From NCBI RefSeq assembly GCF_023715785.1, contig NZ_JAMBOX010000002.1, forward strand, positions 62,001 to 126,000: a stretch of 64,000 bases of DNA, written 5' to 3'. Each line of letters starts with the position of its first letter. The first letter of the stretch is position 1. This DNA is from Neobacillus niacini (lineage in GTDB: Bacteria > Bacillota > Bacilli > Bacillales > Cytobacillaceae). Shown piece after piece: positions 26,670 to 34,686 of the stretch. The notes below the pieces were generated by a model that was given only the letters and a program-made list of their open reading frames with translations, was not told the origin of the DNA and did no database searches. The translations under genes were made by a program, and so were the position numbers.

Positions 26670-27340
26670 CTCCGGCTATCTTTTTGTTGCTTGCTGCAGG
26701 CTTGTTGATCATAAGTTATTGGTTTGAAGATTCTTATCTTTGGTTGAGCTTCAGCCTTGTTTTTCTCACTATTCTCTTTTTTTTGGTTCGGTTTGAGGGC
26801 AGAACAATTGAACCGAAGGAACTAGTATTATTGGCGGTATTGGCTGCGATTGCCGCGGTTGGGCGAATTCCGTTTGCAAGCATCCCAAGTGTGCAGCCGA
26901 CAACATTTGTAATTATGATAGCCGGGCTAGTTTTTGGCGCGGAAAGTGGATTTGTCATTGGTGCTGTGGCAGCACTAGCCTCAAACATGATTATGGGCCA
27001 AGGCCCTTGGACACCGTGGCAAATGGTTTCATGGGGACTGGTTGGGATGACCGCAGGTGCTATGAAAAATACGCCAATCATGAACACAAAGCTAGGCCGG
27101 CTCGGATTTGGAATCGTTTGGGGCTTCCTATTCGGGTGGATCATGAATATTTGGGGATTTCTTGGGTTTGTCCAGTCGGGAGGTCCAATAGACCTTAAAG
27201 CATTCCTAGTATATATTGGCGCCAGCACCCTGTTTGATACGATGCATGCCGTCTCCAATGTCGTCTTCTTGCTATTGTTCGGTGATATTTGGATAAAAAT
27301 TTTAACAAGGTTTAAACGGAAATATGGATTATTGGAATGA
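26648..27340 (+). CDS. ECF transporter S component, CbrT-like
   Basis: A 230-residue membrane protein with about seven hydrophobic segments. The body ELVLLAVLAAIAAVGR, then PSVQPTTFVIMIAGLVFGAESGFVIGAVAALASN in parts, then GQGPWTPWQMVSWGLVGM closely recalls the CbrT/CblT kind of S component, which binds cobalamin or its precursors. An extra N-terminal pair of helices (about 8-50) precedes the core. It gives substrate specificity to the EcfT/EcfA unit. The cobalamin riboswitch 5.3 kb upstream, with no internal terminator seen, supports the assignment. Last gene of the operon. Confidence 0.87.
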   Translation: MRFNHILTPAIFLLLAAGLLIISYWFEDSYLWLSFSLVFLTILFFLVRFEGRTIEPKELVLLAVLAAIAAVGRIPFASIPSVQPTTFVIMIAGLVFGAESGFVIGAVAALASNMIMGQGPWTPWQMVSWGLVGMTAGAMKNTPIMNTKLGRLGFGIVWGFLFGWIMNIWGFLGFVQSGGPIDLKAFLVYIGASTLFDTMHAVSNVVFLLLFGDIWIKILTRFKRKYGLLE

Positions 27341-27366
27341 GGCTGTCGCATGACAGCCTCATTCTT
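27336..27366. terminator. Bidirectional terminator
   Basis: Perfect 12-base stem AATGAGGCTGTC (27336-27347) with GACAGCCTCATT (27352-27363) and a GCAT loop. It separates the converging B12 operon and the class A PBP gene. Confidence 0.85.
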
Positions 27367-29461
27367 TCAGGTTCCGCAGTCTTTCAATAACCGAATCCAC
27401 TGACTCACCAATGTTATAGATTACTTTATTCAGCTTCTCTTTCCACTCAGGTGCACGCTCTTTAATGGTTTCCCCAATCTTCTTGGCATTTTCGTTCAGT
27501 TCTTTTCCTATTTCCTTCGCCTGGTCCTGGATTCCCCTGCCCGGGTTGGCTTCGCCCGCAAGACGGGCATTCACAGATACGACAGCAAAGGATGCTTCTG
27601 GCAGATATTGCACCGATGACCGCATGATTTCTTTAAAAATCGGCACGACATTCGAGGAGCTTGAGCTTGGAAGATAGTGCTCACGATCGGTTTGGTCATA
27701 GCCCAGCCAGATGGCTCCGACAAGATTAGGGGTATAACCGACCATCCATTGATCTTTAGTGCCGTTAACATCATTAAAGGGAAGCTGGGTGGAGCCCGTT
27801 TTTCCTGCAAGCTGAACCCCTGGAATATGAGCTTTTTGCCCCGTACCTGTTTCTACTACGTTTAGTAACATGGAAGTAATCTCGTCCGCAACCTTCTCCG
27901 ACGTTACTTTAGTCGTTTTCGCTTCGTGCTCGGCAATGATATTTCCAGTCGGACCGACAATTTTTGTAATCAAATGACTGTCCTGCCGTTTGCCGCCATT
28001 TGGAAAGGCGGAAAACGCATTGGCCATTTGCAGCGGTGAGACCCCTTTGCTCATGCCCCCTAGTGCTATGGCAAGGTGTTCATCCCCTTTTTCCAAAGGA
28101 ATCCCAAAGCGTTTTAACGAATCCAGTCCTTTGTTCAAGCCAATCTGATCCAACAGCCAAACCGCCGGAACATTTAATGAATCCTCCAAGGCCTTATACA
28201 GTGGTACTCGACCTTGGAAGGTTTTTGAGAAATTTTCCGGTTTATAGTTTCCAAATGAAACAGGTTCATCGACAAGTTCTGAATCATAAGTGTACCCTTC
28301 CTCAAGTGCAGGGGTATAGACGGCTAACGGCTTAATCGTTGAACCAGGCTGAGCTCTCAGTTGTGTCGCCCGGTTAAAACCCCGGAATACCTGCTCGCCG
28401 CGGCCGCCAACAAGGGCTCGGACACCGCCTGAAGCAGGGTCCAATAATACTGAGCCGCTTTGAACAATCTTTTCGCCTTTGCCCCTTGGGAATAATGATT
28501 TATTGGCATAAACTTTCTCCAGTCCTGTTTGGAGGTTTTGGTCAAGTTCGGTATAAATACGGTAACCCCTTGTTAATATTTCCTCCTGAGTCAGCCCGTA
28601 CCTGGAGATGGCTTCATTCAGTACGGCATCGACATAATAAGGGTAGATTCGTTCCACGAAGGAACCGCCACCATCATACAGCCGGATTTTTTCTTTTTTT
28701 GCCTGTGCGTATTCCTCCTTGGAAATCATCCCGAGTTCCTTCATTTTCCCGAGTACGACATTCCTGCGCTCGATCGCTTTATCGTAATGTCGGTAAGGAT
28801 TGTAATAATTCGGCGACTGCAACAGACCAGCCAGCATCGCAGCCTCACTAATGGAAACATCTTTAATATCTTTATTAAAATATTTTTTTGAGGCGTTCCC
28901 AATGCCCCAGGCACTGTTTCCGAAGAAAACCTGATTCAGATACATTTGCAGAATTTCATCTTTTTTATATACTTTTTCAATTTTAACAGCTAAAAATAAT
29001 TCTTCCGCTTTTCGCTTATAGGTTTGTTCGGGTGATAATAAAGCGTTTTTGGTGAGTTGCTGTGTCAATGTACTTCCGCCGCCTGTAATCCGGCCAGCAA
29101 ATAAATTGCTGAAGAAGGCACGGGCAATCCCTTTGATATCAAAGCCATTATGCTCATAAAACCGCTCATCTTCAATAGCGACGACAGCATTAGGTACATG
29201 TTTTGGCAGCTCTTCAATTTTGACGCCCTTTGTTCGATTGGTGGCAACATTCGTCGCTACCTTTTCAGTATGATCATAAATGATGGTAGGCTGGCTTAAG
29301 CCTTCCTTCAGTGATTGAACATTTGCCCTTGAGGCGAGCCAGCCAAAGTATGAAATCGTTGATAACACAACGACCAATCCCATTAATAACAGAATTTGTG
29401 TAAGATGTCTTCTTTTCCAGAAACGGACGATCATTTCCCAAAATGGGCGCAGCTTGTCCAT
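27359..29461 (-). CDS. Class A penicillin-binding protein
   Basis: A 700-residue bifunctional murein polymerase. A short cytoplasmic segment and TM helix (about 22-45) precede the GT51 glycosyltransferase domain, with EDERFYEHNGFD (catalytic Glu) and GGGSTLTQQLTKN, and then the transpeptidase domain, with STIK, SLN and KTGST motifs. The C-terminal tail (about 645-700) is a charged, coiled-coil-like stretch. Of the B. subtilis class A enzymes it looks closest to PbpF (PBP2c), used in sporulation and germination-stage wall synthesis, but this is not firm. The ATG start has TAGGAGATCAC before it. Monocistronic. Confidence 0.9.
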   Translation of the reverse strand: MDKLRPFWEMIVRFWKRRHLTQILLLMGLVVVLSTISYFGWLASRANVQSLKEGLSQPTIIYDHTEKVATNVATNRTKGVKIEELPKHVPNAVVAIEDERFYEHNGFDIKGIARAFFSNLFAGRITGGGSTLTQQLTKNALLSPEQTYKRKAEELFLAVKIEKVYKKDEILQMYLNQVFFGNSAWGIGNASKKYFNKDIKDVSISEAAMLAGLLQSPNYYNPYRHYDKAIERRNVVLGKMKELGMISKEEYAQAKKEKIRLYDGGGSFVERIYPYYVDAVLNEAISRYGLTQEEILTRGYRIYTELDQNLQTGLEKVYANKSLFPRGKGEKIVQSGSVLLDPASGGVRALVGGRGEQVFRGFNRATQLRAQPGSTIKPLAVYTPALEEGYTYDSELVDEPVSFGNYKPENFSKTFQGRVPLYKALEDSLNVPAVWLLDQIGLNKGLDSLKRFGIPLEKGDEHLAIALGGMSKGVSPLQMANAFSAFPNGGKRQDSHLITKIVGPTGNIIAEHEAKTTKVTSEKVADEITSMLLNVVETGTGQKAHIPGVQLAGKTGSTQLPFNDVNGTKDQWMVGYTPNLVGAIWLGYDQTDREHYLPSSSSSNVVPIFKEIMRSSVQYLPEASFAVVSVNARLAGEANPGRGIQDQAKEIGKELNENAKKIGETIKERAPEWKEKLNKVIYNIGESVDSVIERLRNLKE

Positions 29462-29669
29462 AGTGATCTCCTAACCTTTAAAGGATTTTTGTTTTTTATA
29501 TTATAAAGATTCTTATCAAAAAAGACCAACAAAAGCCTTTTTGTGACCATTTACGGATTATTGGGAAAAGTAAAATTTGAGAACCCATGATAATCGTGGA
29601 CAACCATTTCCCTTACAAGCATATGTTAATAGAAAGGTAGATTAGCATTTTAGGAAGGGGATGGGACGA

Positions 29670-29936
29670 TTGATCAACTGGAAGGTTCGCTTTCGTAACC
29701 GTAACTGGGTGATTGCCTTTATTTCGCAGATGTTTATCGTTGCGCAAATTGTCTTGGCCGGGTTGAATTCTTTAGGAATAACTGACTTTCAAATTTCGGA
29801 AGCGTTAGAGGATTGGGTGATTACCCTTGCCAATGCAGTCTTTGTCCTGTTGTCAATGCTCGGAATTGTTCAGGATCCTACGACCCGAGGATATGGTGAT
29901 AGCCGACGGGCATTGCAATACAAAGAACCGAATTAG
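29670..29936 (+). CDS. Phage holin-like protein, phi LC3 family
   Basis: An 88-residue protein starting MINWKVRFRN, the usual opening of phi LC3-type holins, with two TM segments (about 12-32 and 48-65) and the closing VQDPTTRGYGDS motif of the family. The TTG start at 29670 has GGAAGGGG 9 nt upstream; an ATG at 29661 lies too close to that site. Holins form membrane holes that release endolysin, but no endolysin or other phage gene is near. It may be a phage remnant or a domesticated gene. Confidence 0.82.
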   Translation: MINWKVRFRNRNWVIAFISQMFIVAQIVLAGLNSLGITDFQISEALEDWVITLANAVFVLLSMLGIVQDPTTRGYGDSRRALQYKEPN

Positions 29937-29943
29937 ACTTATA

Positions 29944-29973
29944 AAGTCAGTTCCAACAGGAACTGGCTTTTCA
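29944..29973 (+). terminator. Terminator of the holin-like gene
   Basis: Stem AGTCAGTTCC (29945-29954) with GGAACTGGCT (29959-29968), AACA loop, then TTTTC. Confidence 0.75.
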
Positions 29974-30089
29974 CATGTTCGATACTAAGAAGTTTGATAA
30001 AATAAAATTATAGAGCAGCAGAATGTCGGAATTCCTCACCAATTTTTAGAATAGGATGAAATATCCTTTTGGAAAAGAGGTTTTATAAA

Positions 30090-30269
30090 ATGTGGTACTG
30101 GATTGCGGCATTTTTTGTGATATTAGTTGTGTTTGAGGAAGTAATCTATTATATCTTGAATCGTTATCTATTTGGTAAAAAGGTGCGTACGGACAGTAAA
30201 TTGCGTGAGAGAATTATGCGCTGGATTAGAACTTGGAAATCGAAGAACGAGGAAGATATACGGCTGTAA
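30090..30269 (+). CDS. Small single-span membrane protein, 59 aa
   Basis: Function not recognised. MWYWIAAFFVILVVFEEVIYYIL forms one TM helix at the N-terminus, followed by a basic amphipathic cytosolic tail (KKVRTDSKLRERIMRWIRTWKSK) and an acidic end. The ATG at 30090 has AGAGG about 9 nt upstream. A shared terminator follows directly. Confidence 0.55.
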   Translation: MWYWIAAFFVILVVFEEVIYYILNRYLFGKKVRTDSKLRERIMRWIRTWKSKNEEDIRL

Positions 30270-30308
30270 AAACAAGACTCGCCTTCATCTACGACGGCGA
30301 GTTTTCAT
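30270..30308. terminator. Bidirectional terminator
   Basis: Seven-base stem ACTCGCC (30277-30283) with GGCGAGT (30296-30302), A-rich before and T-rich after, between two converging small membrane-protein genes. Confidence 0.7.
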
Positions 30309-30531
30309 TTGCTTTTTTCCTCATTCTTTGAACAAATTTAATCACAGACTTAATCACATAATAACTAATAACCACTCCTAAAATGACATAGTTCGTTACC
30401 TCTGTTACTTTAAAAGGTTTTAGTTCTTTCCATAGGAGATCTGATAGTGGAAAACGCAGTGCTAAATCCATCAAAATGATGAGTGATAATGTGGCTGAAG
30501 TTAATATAAAAAAAACTAGTATTGTTTTCAC
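30289..30531 (-). CDS. Small two-span membrane protein, possible germinant-receptor D subunit
   Basis: An 80-residue protein with two predicted TM helices (about 1-24 and 46-68) and a basic C-terminal tail. The GTG at 30531 is chosen for the AAAGGGTGG before it; a GTG at 30540 lies on that site. It is divergent from the gerA-type operon, with 160 bp between. Small two-TM D subunits of about 55-80 residues encoded in or next to gerA operons are known in Bacillus and alter germinant receptor function. The size, topology and position fit, but I see no sequence signature, so this is inference. Confidence 0.55.
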   Translation of the reverse strand: MKTILVFFILTSATLSLIILMDLALRFPLSDLLWKELKPFKVTEVTNYVILGVVISYYVIKSVIKFVQRMRKKANENSPS

Positions 30532-30691
30532 TGCTTCCACCCTTTTAATCCACTTTTCTATATTGTTTCATTTCCTTCCTTTATTATGCAGTCCCCTGGT
30601 TAATCGACATATCCAGTTCCATGGATAAAACAAGTCTTTTTGGATAACATAACCATAATTAAAGCAAGTGAATAAACGGGGCTGAATTTGT

Positions 30692-32281
30692 GTGGCGAAA
30701 CTATCCAACTTATTTAATAAAAAACAAAAATCAAAACAAAATGATAATCTTCGCCAAAAGCTGGATCCGTCTGCACCAAAAGAATTGGTGATTTGTCGGG
30801 ATTATAAGGATAATATCAGCAGAATCAAAGAAGAAATGGGAAATAGTTCCGATTTGATCATTAGGGAACTGAAAATCGGTCCATACCCCGGGGCCCTTGT
30901 CTTTATTGACGGACTAGTTGATGGGAAGGGGATTAGTGATTTTCTGATTGAATCTATCATGAGTGCGGAATTACCTGATGACAATCCGGATTTTGATTTA
31001 TTTCAATTTTTGTTGGACAATACCGTAGCCTTTGGTTCTGTAAAAACTATCAAAAATTGGAATGACCTTTATGATTCATTGTTATCTGGGTGTACGGTGA
31101 TATTTTTAAATGGGTATAATAAAGCGATTAGTTGTGAGACAAGGGGCGGTGACAAACGCGCGATTTCAGAGCCGACCCAGCAGTTATCCATTCGCGGCCC
31201 AAAAGATTCCTTTACAGAGACGTTAAGGACTAATACCGCTTTAATCCGGAGGCGGATTAAAAGTCCTAACTTACAGGTTGAACCGATGAAGATTGGCACC
31301 GTAACCGGGACAGATGTGGCTATTCTTTATATTAAGGGCATCGCCAACGATAAAATTGTCAAAGAGGTCAGAGAACGGATCACTCGGATTAAGATCGATT
31401 CCATTATGGATTCAGGCTATTTGGAACAATTAATTGAAGATCAAACGTGGACGTCGTTTCCGACAACCTTTCATTCTGAAAGACCGGATGTCATTTCTTC
31501 TCAACTTCTCGAGGGGCGGGTAGCAATCGTTGTGGACGGGAGCCCGTTTGTTTTGAGTGTGCCGGCCATATTTGTTCAATTTTTTCAGGCACCTGATGAT
31601 TATTATTCCCGGTTTGACCTTTCTACAAGCATCAGGTTATTAAGGATTTTGGCTTTTTTGATTGCATTGATTGGACCATCCCTATACATTGCAGCCACTA
31701 CCTTTCACCAGGAGATGATTCCGACTACCCTTGCAATCGCCATTGCTGCGCAAAGGGAAAATGTGCCTTTTCCGGCATTTGTTGAGGCGTTGATGATGGA
31801 GATCGTCTTTGAAATATTGCGGGAAGCCGGTCTTCGTCTCCCGAGAGCTGTTGGACAAGCGGTTTCGATTGTAGGTGCATTAGTCATTGGACAGGCAGCT
31901 GTTGAGGCGAGCATTGTTTCCCCTGTCATGGTCATTGTCGTATCGATTACCGCGATAGCCAATTTTTCAACCCCGGTTTTTGCCATGGCCATATCGGCCA
32001 GACTGCTTCGCTTTGCCCTGATGATTTTGTCAGCCTTTATCGGCTTTTTCGGAATTATGATCGGCTTAATGATACTAACGATCCATTTGTGTTCTTTGCG
32101 GTCATTTGGTGTCCCATACATGATGCCATTAGCTCCATTCAATTGGGATGGTCAGCAGGATGTATTTATTCGCTTTCCTGTATGGGCAATGAAGAAACGG
32201 CCGAAGTTTATGAGCAAAGACAACCGGTTAAGAACCGGGACGAACCAGAAGCCTGAACCGCCAAAGGGGGATTCATCATGA
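30692..32281 (+). CDS. GerA-family spore germination protein (A subunit)
   Basis: A 529-residue germinant receptor A subunit acting in the spore inner membrane. The N-terminal soluble part (about 1-295) contains the paired subdomains with KIGPYPGALVFIDGLVD. The conserved family centre reads TLRTNTALIRRRIKSPNL (about 177-194). From about 300 there are five or six membrane segments with the FVQFFQAPDDYYSRF and PFPAFVEALMMEI motifs typical of GerA proteins. The GTG start has GGGG about 9 nt upstream. The stop overlaps the next gene by 4 bases. Which germinant is sensed cannot be told. Confidence 0.95.
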   Translation: MAKLSNLFNKKQKSKQNDNLRQKLDPSAPKELVICRDYKDNISRIKEEMGNSSDLIIRELKIGPYPGALVFIDGLVDGKGISDFLIESIMSAELPDDNPDFDLFQFLLDNTVAFGSVKTIKNWNDLYDSLLSGCTVIFLNGYNKAISCETRGGDKRAISEPTQQLSIRGPKDSFTETLRTNTALIRRRIKSPNLQVEPMKIGTVTGTDVAILYIKGIANDKIVKEVRERITRIKIDSIMDSGYLEQLIEDQTWTSFPTTFHSERPDVISSQLLEGRVAIVVDGSPFVLSVPAIFVQFFQAPDDYYSRFDLSTSIRLLRILAFLIALIGPSLYIAATTFHQEMIPTTLAIAIAAQRENVPFPAFVEALMMEIVFEILREAGLRLPRAVGQAVSIVGALVIGQAAVEASIVSPVMVIVVSITAIANFSTPVFAMAISARLLRFALMILSAFIGFFGIMIGLMILTIHLCSLRSFGVPYMMPLAPFNWDGQQDVFIRFPVWAMKKRPKFMSKDNRLRTGTNQKPEPPKGDSS

Positions 32282-33489
32282 AAAAAAGGATTGCAGCGGC
32301 ACTGCTCACTTTAATGATCACTCCTGTGCTAGCAGGCTGCTGGAATCAGATGGAATTGACAGAATTGGCCTTTGTGCTGGCGATAGGAATCGATAAAGGA
32401 AAAAACGGAGACAAGTATGATGTTACGTTTCAAGTCGTGGTCCCATCCAATGTTGGTTCCGCCCAAAGTTCGGGTGGGGGTAAAGGGCCTCCTGTTGTTG
32501 TCTATAAAAGTTCAGGAAATACCTTGACGGAAGCCAGCAGAAGGGCTAAAAAAATGATTCCTCGAGTCCTTTACTTTGCGCATACGAATATCCTGATCAT
32601 TGGCGAAGAGCTTGCCAAAGAAGGGATACTGGATATCATGGATGCCTTAGATCGGGACCCCGAACTACGGACAACTACTAACATGGTTATAGCGAAGAAT
32701 GCCAGAGCGGAGGAAATGAATTCAGTCCTTACAAATTTGGATAAGCTTCCTGTCCTTAAATTTACGAAAACACTCGAAGCCACACAGCAAAGACTAGGCG
32801 AAAACTTTAAAATAAACATCGATGACGTCCTTTCGGGGATTGTCAGCCCAGGGAAAGAACCTGTGATCAGCGGTTTTTTCATTCAAGGGGAGGCAAATAA
32901 AGGGATATCCCAGGAAAATATTAATAAAACCAGACCTCCAACCATGGTAACCGCAGATGGGCTGGCGGTAATTAAAAATGGAAAATTGGCAGGCTGGCTG
33001 AATAATGAAAAAGCTCGTGGTGCGCTTTGGATGTTGAATAAAATGATAGGTACGTATGTCGATTTCAGCTTGAATGGAAAGAAAGATGCTGTAAGTGTTG
33101 CACCCTATTTAGCGGATACATCCATTTCGGTATCACTAAAGAATGGCAAGCCTGTTGCAACTGTTAACGTAAAAACCATCTTTAAGCTTAGTGAAATTAA
33201 TACCAATTTTGACATTACCGACCCACTTAACACGGAAGTGCTCGAGAAAGCGGTCGCCAAACAAATCAAGCAAAGCATTGAATCGTCGATTCGGGAAGCT
33301 CAGAAACTAAAGGCTGATATATTCGGGATCGGTGAAAGACTGCATCGAAACAACCCTGAAAATTGGAAAAAAATGAAGAAAGATTGGAATAGCCACTTTG
33401 CGGAAATGGATTTTGAAATAAACGTCAGCACCTATTTCAGAGAGACTGGACTTCGAAATAATCCATTCTTTATGAATTTGGACAAATAA
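32278..33489 (+). CDS. Ger(x)C family germination lipoprotein (C subunit)
   Basis: A 403-residue lipoprotein with signal LAGC (Cys20) followed by WNQMELTELAFVLAIGIDK, the standard N-terminus of GerC proteins. The three-domain body ends with HRNNPENWKKMKKDWNSHFAEMDFEINV, close to the family consensus. It is needed for receptor assembly, and depends on lipid addition. It overlaps the A subunit by 4 bases (ATGA). Confidence 0.95.
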   Translation: MKKRIAAALLTLMITPVLAGCWNQMELTELAFVLAIGIDKGKNGDKYDVTFQVVVPSNVGSAQSSGGGKGPPVVVYKSSGNTLTEASRRAKKMIPRVLYFAHTNILIIGEELAKEGILDIMDALDRDPELRTTTNMVIAKNARAEEMNSVLTNLDKLPVLKFTKTLEATQQRLGENFKINIDDVLSGIVSPGKEPVISGFFIQGEANKGISQENINKTRPPTMVTADGLAVIKNGKLAGWLNNEKARGALWMLNKMIGTYVDFSLNGKKDAVSVAPYLADTSISVSLKNGKPVATVNVKTIFKLSEINTNFDITDPLNTEVLEKAVAKQIKQSIESSIREAQKLKADIFGIGERLHRNNPENWKKMKKDWNSHFAEMDFEINVSTYFRETGLRNNPFFMNLDK

Positions 33490-33505
33490 CAAGTGGGGGA
33501 TGGTC

Positions 33506-34648
33506 ATGGAAAAAGCAAAAATCAGCGCTAAACAATTGTTTGTCGTTGTGGTCCTGTTTGAAATGGGCAGTGCCATCCTCGTCGGGTTGGCTAGCAGTGC
33601 AAAACAAGATGCATGGATAGCCATTTTACTAGGGATGGTCGGCGGGATCACGTTATTTCTCGTCTATCACCGTTTATTTGTGTTTTACCCTGACCTCCCG
33701 CTGACCAGTTATGTCCAGAAGATCGTTGGTAAATGGATGGGACGAATGCTGGCACTATTGTATATCGTGTATTTTATTTATATTGCGGGTCGTGTCCTGA
33801 GGGATTTTGGCGAGTTATTAACCGCTACCATCTATACCAACACACCGTTGATTTTTTTGATTACCATTTTAATGATTACCATTTCCTATGCAATACAAAA
33901 GGGATTTGAGGTGATTGCCAGGGTAGGGGAAATATTTTTTATTGTGGTATATTTAATGGCCATTGCCGGCTTTTTTCTGATCATTTTTTCAGGCCTGATC
34001 CATCTGGAGAATTTAAAACCGATGGTGGAAAACGGCTGGATGCCCATTATCAAAACCACATTGCGTGAAACGCTCAATTTTCCGTTCGGCGAGATGATTG
34101 TTTTCACCATGTTGCTGCCTTATTTAAACAAACCAGAGAAAGCAAGGGTGATGTGCATATCAGGCATGGTGTTGAGTGGCATTAATATTACTATTGCCTC
34201 TGTTATAAATGTTGCCACTCTTGGGGTCGATTTATTTGTCCGCGCTCCTTACCCATTGCTCGCCACGGTTAGCAAAATACAGCTGGCCCAATTTATTGAA
34301 CGCCTTGATGTATTGTTTATGCTCTACTTAATGATTGCCGGTTTTATTAAAGTTGCCATCTTTTATTATGCAGCTGTGATTGGGACAGCAGATTTGTTTC
34401 ATTTTAAGGATTATCGTAAATTAACCCTTCCTATTGGGACCATTGTGTTATTGGCGGCAATGTTCATGGCCCAAAACTATATGGAGCATATTAAAGAAGG
34501 GCTTGATGTGGTGCCCATTTTTTTGCACTGGCCGTTACAGATTATGATCCCTGTTCTTTTGCTGGTGATTGCCTATTTAAGAAAGAAGATAAGTCAAAAG
34601 CAGTCCCTGGCAGATGTATCGCAAACGGCTGATGGGGCAGATGCATAA
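33506..34648 (+). CDS. GerAB/spore germination permease (B subunit)
   Basis: A 380-residue integral membrane protein with about ten helices, of the APC transporter superfamily. GerB proteins form the germinant-binding pocket. Recognisable pieces are ISAKQLFVVVVLFEMGSAIL at the start, the GRVLRDFGELL segment and LNFPFGEMIVFTMLLPY. The start at 33506 is chosen for GGGGG 6 nt upstream, though ATG 33500 is in frame. It completes an A-C-B operon, as in gerK/ynd-type loci. Confidence 0.94.
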   Translation: MEKAKISAKQLFVVVVLFEMGSAILVGLASSAKQDAWIAILLGMVGGITLFLVYHRLFVFYPDLPLTSYVQKIVGKWMGRMLALLYIVYFIYIAGRVLRDFGELLTATIYTNTPLIFLITILMITISYAIQKGFEVIARVGEIFFIVVYLMAIAGFFLIIFSGLIHLENLKPMVENGWMPIIKTTLRETLNFPFGEMIVFTMLLPYLNKPEKARVMCISGMVLSGINITIASVINVATLGVDLFVRAPYPLLATVSKIQLAQFIERLDVLFMLYLMIAGFIKVAIFYYAAVIGTADLFHFKDYRKLTLPIGTIVLLAAMFMAQNYMEHIKEGLDVVPIFLHWPLQIMIPVLLLVIAYLRKKISQKQSLADVSQTADGADA

Positions 34649-34686
34649 AAAAACTGCCTAAAGGTATTATACTTTAGGCAGTTTTG
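34648..34686. terminator. Bidirectional terminator
   Basis: Fourteen-base stem AAAACTGCCTAAAG with CTTTAGGCAGTTTT and an 8-nt loop, between the ger operon and the converging sensor kinase gene. Confidence 0.9.

Noticed and set aside
26734-27351. 205-codon frame opposite the ECF S-component gene
   Set aside because: Antisense shadow of a membrane protein; composition rich in Asn, Pro and Ile as expected from the complement of Val/Ala/Gly codons.
29670-29936. Prophage
   Set aside because: Only one holin-like gene; no integrase, capsid or lysin gene and no att-like repeats seen around it.
30625-30660. SigmaG promoter before the gerA operon
   Set aside because: TGGATA and CATAAC are present but 20 nt apart, too far for a convincing sigmaG promoter.
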